Shown here: positions 62,557-64,000 of the stretch, piece after piece
Layout: every line of letters starts with the position of its first letter
Numbering within the stretch: the stretch's first letter is position 1
DNA from: CAVRCA01 sp963719345
GTDB lineage: Bacteria > Pseudomonadota > Alphaproteobacteria > Acetobacterales > Acetobacteraceae
DNA length: 64,000 bases
NCBI GenBank assembly: GCA_963719345.1
Contig: CAVRCA010000001.1
Location: 682,001-746,000 of the forward strand
Direction of reading: 5' to 3'
Notes under the pieces: model-generated
The model's input: only the letters and a program-made list of their open reading frames with translations
Databases searched by the model: none
What the model was told of the DNA's origin: nothing
Program-made: the position numbers and the translations under genes

Positions 62557-63318
62557 TCAGCAAGTGGCCGCCGTCGGTCGATGTGCCTTCAGGAAGGTGC
62601 GTACGTGACGCACCGCCAGCGGGATCAGGTCCTTGGGTTCCTTCCAGGGGAAGAGACTCACTTGAGCGTTCGGCGCGAGGCGGGCGGACTCCATCGCCAC
62701 CGCGAACGGGTGCGCAGGAACATCGTCGGGCAGAACCAGGATCGGTGTCGGGCAGTTGCGGACAAAATCGCGCGTCACGGTGAAGACGAAGTCTGGGTTG
62801 GACCGGTACATCCGGTTCAGGAAAGCGTCGACCATCGACATGGTGATGTCGGGCCGGCGATCGCACAACGGCGGCCCCCAGCCGGTGATGTTGTTCTGGT
62901 AGAAAAGGTCCGGCATTTCCGGACGGAACCCGCTGGGTTGCGCCAGCACGGCAGCGACAACACGGCTCGGCGCCCGCCGCAACAGGTTCCAGATAAATGG
63001 GCCGCCGATGCAGAAGCCCATGACCAGAAACTCCCGGACGCCCAGGTGATCCATGAGGCCGAGGTGGTCGTCGGTGTAGGCGTCCCAGGGTCGGTCGATC
63101 TCGAGCGGCCCGGAGGACTGGCCACCGTTGGCGTTGCGCAGGTCCGCCGCGATGCACCTATACTCGCCCTTGAATTCCTCGAAGGCGTTGAAGGGTCCCT
63201 TTTCGGTCACAAAGGGGATCGTCGAGTTCAGCCCCCCGCCGGGGATGAGCAGCAAGGGGAAACCTGAACCGGACTCCTCGTAGTGGATGCGAACGTCGCC
63301 TCGTTCGTAGAATGGCAT
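62557..63318 (-). CDS. Alpha/beta hydrolase
   Basis: A 253-residue alpha/beta-hydrolase-fold protein. It has GDVRIHYEESGSGFPLLLIPGGGLNS (oxyanion-hole loop), FLVMGFCIGGPFIWNLL (nucleophile elbow, with Gly-Phe-Cys-Ile-Gly, so Cys in place of the usual Ser), PTPILVLPDDVPAHPF (the acid) and a C-terminal His region in HVRTFLKAH. A Cys nucleophile is seen in dienelactone hydrolase and some others. The start ATG 63318 has GGAGGGG upstream. It is divergent from the monooxygenase at 63484, a common pairing for ketone breakdown. Confidence 0.88.
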   Translation of the reverse strand: MPFYERGDVRIHYEESGSGFPLLLIPGGGLNSTIPFVTEKGPFNAFEEFKGEYRCIAADLRNANGGQSSGPLEIDRPWDAYTDDHLGLMDHLGVREFLVMGFCIGGPFIWNLLRRAPSRVVAAVLAQPSGFRPEMPDLFYQNNITGWGPPLCDRRPDITMSMVDAFLNRMYRSNPDFVFTVTRDFVRNCPTPILVLPDDVPAHPFAVAMESARLAPNAQVSLFPWKEPKDLIPLAVRHVRTFLKAHRPTAATC

Positions 63319-63483
63319 GGGTGTCCCCTCCTGGCTGCTCCGCAGACACGATGCGTCTCGCTGACGCCGCTGTCCATGTCCGGCAGGCGCTCTTGATACC
63401 CGTGGTTCGGCAAGGGATACTCGCCAGTATATACCGACCCGCAACCGAGCACCGCGCTGCTCCCGAGGAAACAGGCATCCGAG

Positions 63484-64000
63484 ATGACGCATCCGGTCCG
63501 CATCGACGAGGCCACAGGCCTCAAGATCTTCAATACCCGCGCCGCGAAGGCGACGGAGAAGATTGCGGGCAAGGGCTATTCGCCGGTTCGGGACGAGGCC
63601 CACAGAACGCTGCCCGCGCGCGCCGCCCGGCGCCGTGTTCAATGCCGAGGAGCAGGCGAAGTACCGCGCGTTCAAGGAGTCGCGGCGCGGTGCCGCCGAC
63701 TACATCGCCATGGAAGGCGAGTTCGCGAAATATCTGGAGGACGTCTACTCGGCCCCACCCATCGAACGCGAAGCGTTGAAGGACGAATGCGACATCCTTG
63801 TCGTCGGCGCCGGCTTCGCCGCCCTGCTGCTCTGGCACAAGCTGCGCCAGGCGGGGTTCGATGACGTCCGCTTTTGCGAGAAGGGCGGCGACGTCGGCGG
63901 CACGTGGTATTGGAACCGCTATCCCGGCATCGCCTGCGACGTCGAAGCCTACAGCTATCTGCCGATGCTGGAGGAGACCGGATACTTCCCGACGATGAAG
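63484..64000 (+). pseudogene. Baeyer-Villiger-type flavin monooxygenase, 5' part with one frameshift (runs off the edge)
   Basis: The start ATG 63484 (MTHPVRIDEATGLKIFNTRAAKATEKIAGKGYSPVRDEAH) shifts frame in a GC-rich run near 63610-63630 and continues as VFNAEEQAKYRAFKESRRGAADYIAMEGEFAKYLEDVYS, then CDILVVGAGFAALLLWHKLRQAGFDDVRFCEKGGDVGGTWYWNRYPGIACDVEAYSYLP. GAGFAA is the FAD-binding loop and GGTWYWNRYPGxxCD is the signature of BVMOs such as cyclohexanone or steroid monooxygenase. A long N-terminal extension precedes the FAD motif by about 100 residues, a feature of large BVMOs. The rest is beyond the window. Confidence 0.85.

Noticed and set aside
1..64000. tRNA, rRNA, CRISPR array, integrase, transposase, toxin-antitoxin or phage-defence genes
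   Set aside because: I looked for cloverleaf-like ends, regular spaced repeats and typical protein motifs and saw none that I could support.

Overview
This window is high-GC DNA (about two-thirds G+C by eye) from an alphaproteobacterium. Support for that comes from an intact-order minC-minD-minE cluster, an alphaproteobacterial type of palindromic repeat that translates as MRGLDPRIH...RIKSGDD, Tat-like signals on TRAP solute receptors, and a gene content typical of soil or aquatic Rhodospirillales/Hyphomicrobiales-like bacteria. That gene content is many CoA-dependent catabolic enzymes, TRAP transporters and orphan oxidoreductases. I cannot place it to genus. No rRNA, tRNA, CRISPR, integrase or transposase was seen.

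Layout. 0-10.7 kb: acyl-CoA dehydrogenases (one cut by the window edge), a MaoC/hotdog protein, a luciferase-like (LLM) oxidoreductase, an LrgA/LrgB pair, an SDR, a NUDT19-like Nudix hydrolase, a metallo-beta-lactamase-fold hydrolase, an amidohydrolase, a metallophosphoesterase and a CaiB/BaiF CoA-transferase. 10.8-13.4 kb: a LuxR-type regulator and a trypsin-like protein that has lost all three catalytic residues, divergent from an intact HtrA-like protease. 13.4-13.8 kb: a small GIY-YIG nuclease gene bracketed by a perfect 28-bp inverted repeat, each arm being a hairpin. 13.9-18.7 kb: a thiolase-like/DUF35 pair followed by a CoA-transferase, an SDR and an enoyl-CoA hydratase. 18.7-29.2 kb: a methyltransferase, minCDE, a histidine phosphatase-like protein, cysE, a molybdenum hydroxylase large subunit, an MFS transporter, mepA and a C45-type acyltransferase. 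Most of these are interrupted by single-base indels and probably mark poor-quality sequence. 29.4-35.3 kb: an exopolysaccharide module (Wzz/tyrosine kinase, unknown membrane protein, flippase, WecG-type glycosyltransferase) with every start overlapping the previous stop. 35.4-40.7 kb: an MDR oxidoreductase, a GST, a CoA-transferase, and a MoxR ATPase plus CoxE-like VWA protein. 40.9-52.7 kb: a transport region with a TAXI receptor, a peptide/nickel-type receptor, a three-gene TRAP system and a second TRAP system with fused DctQM, the last followed by a D-aminoacylase and an SMP-30 lactonase. 52.8-64 kb: a secreted low-complexity protein, two LLM oxidoreductases, a branched-chain amino-acid-type receptor, an SDR, an amidohydrolase, a CoA-transferase, an MFS transporter, an alpha/beta hydrolase and the start of a Baeyer-Villiger-type monooxygenase.

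The common theme is uptake of organic acids or amides and their breakdown as CoA thioesters: four class III CoA-transferases, two acyl-CoA dehydrogenases, a hydratase, a thiolase-like/DUF35 module, and a probable CoA diphosphatase. No single complete pathway can be named from the window. The best candidates for something new are the protease/pseudoprotease/regulator locus, the GIY-YIG gene between matched hairpins, and the unknown membrane protein in the exopolysaccharide module, whose C-terminus has been extended by a palindromic repeat.
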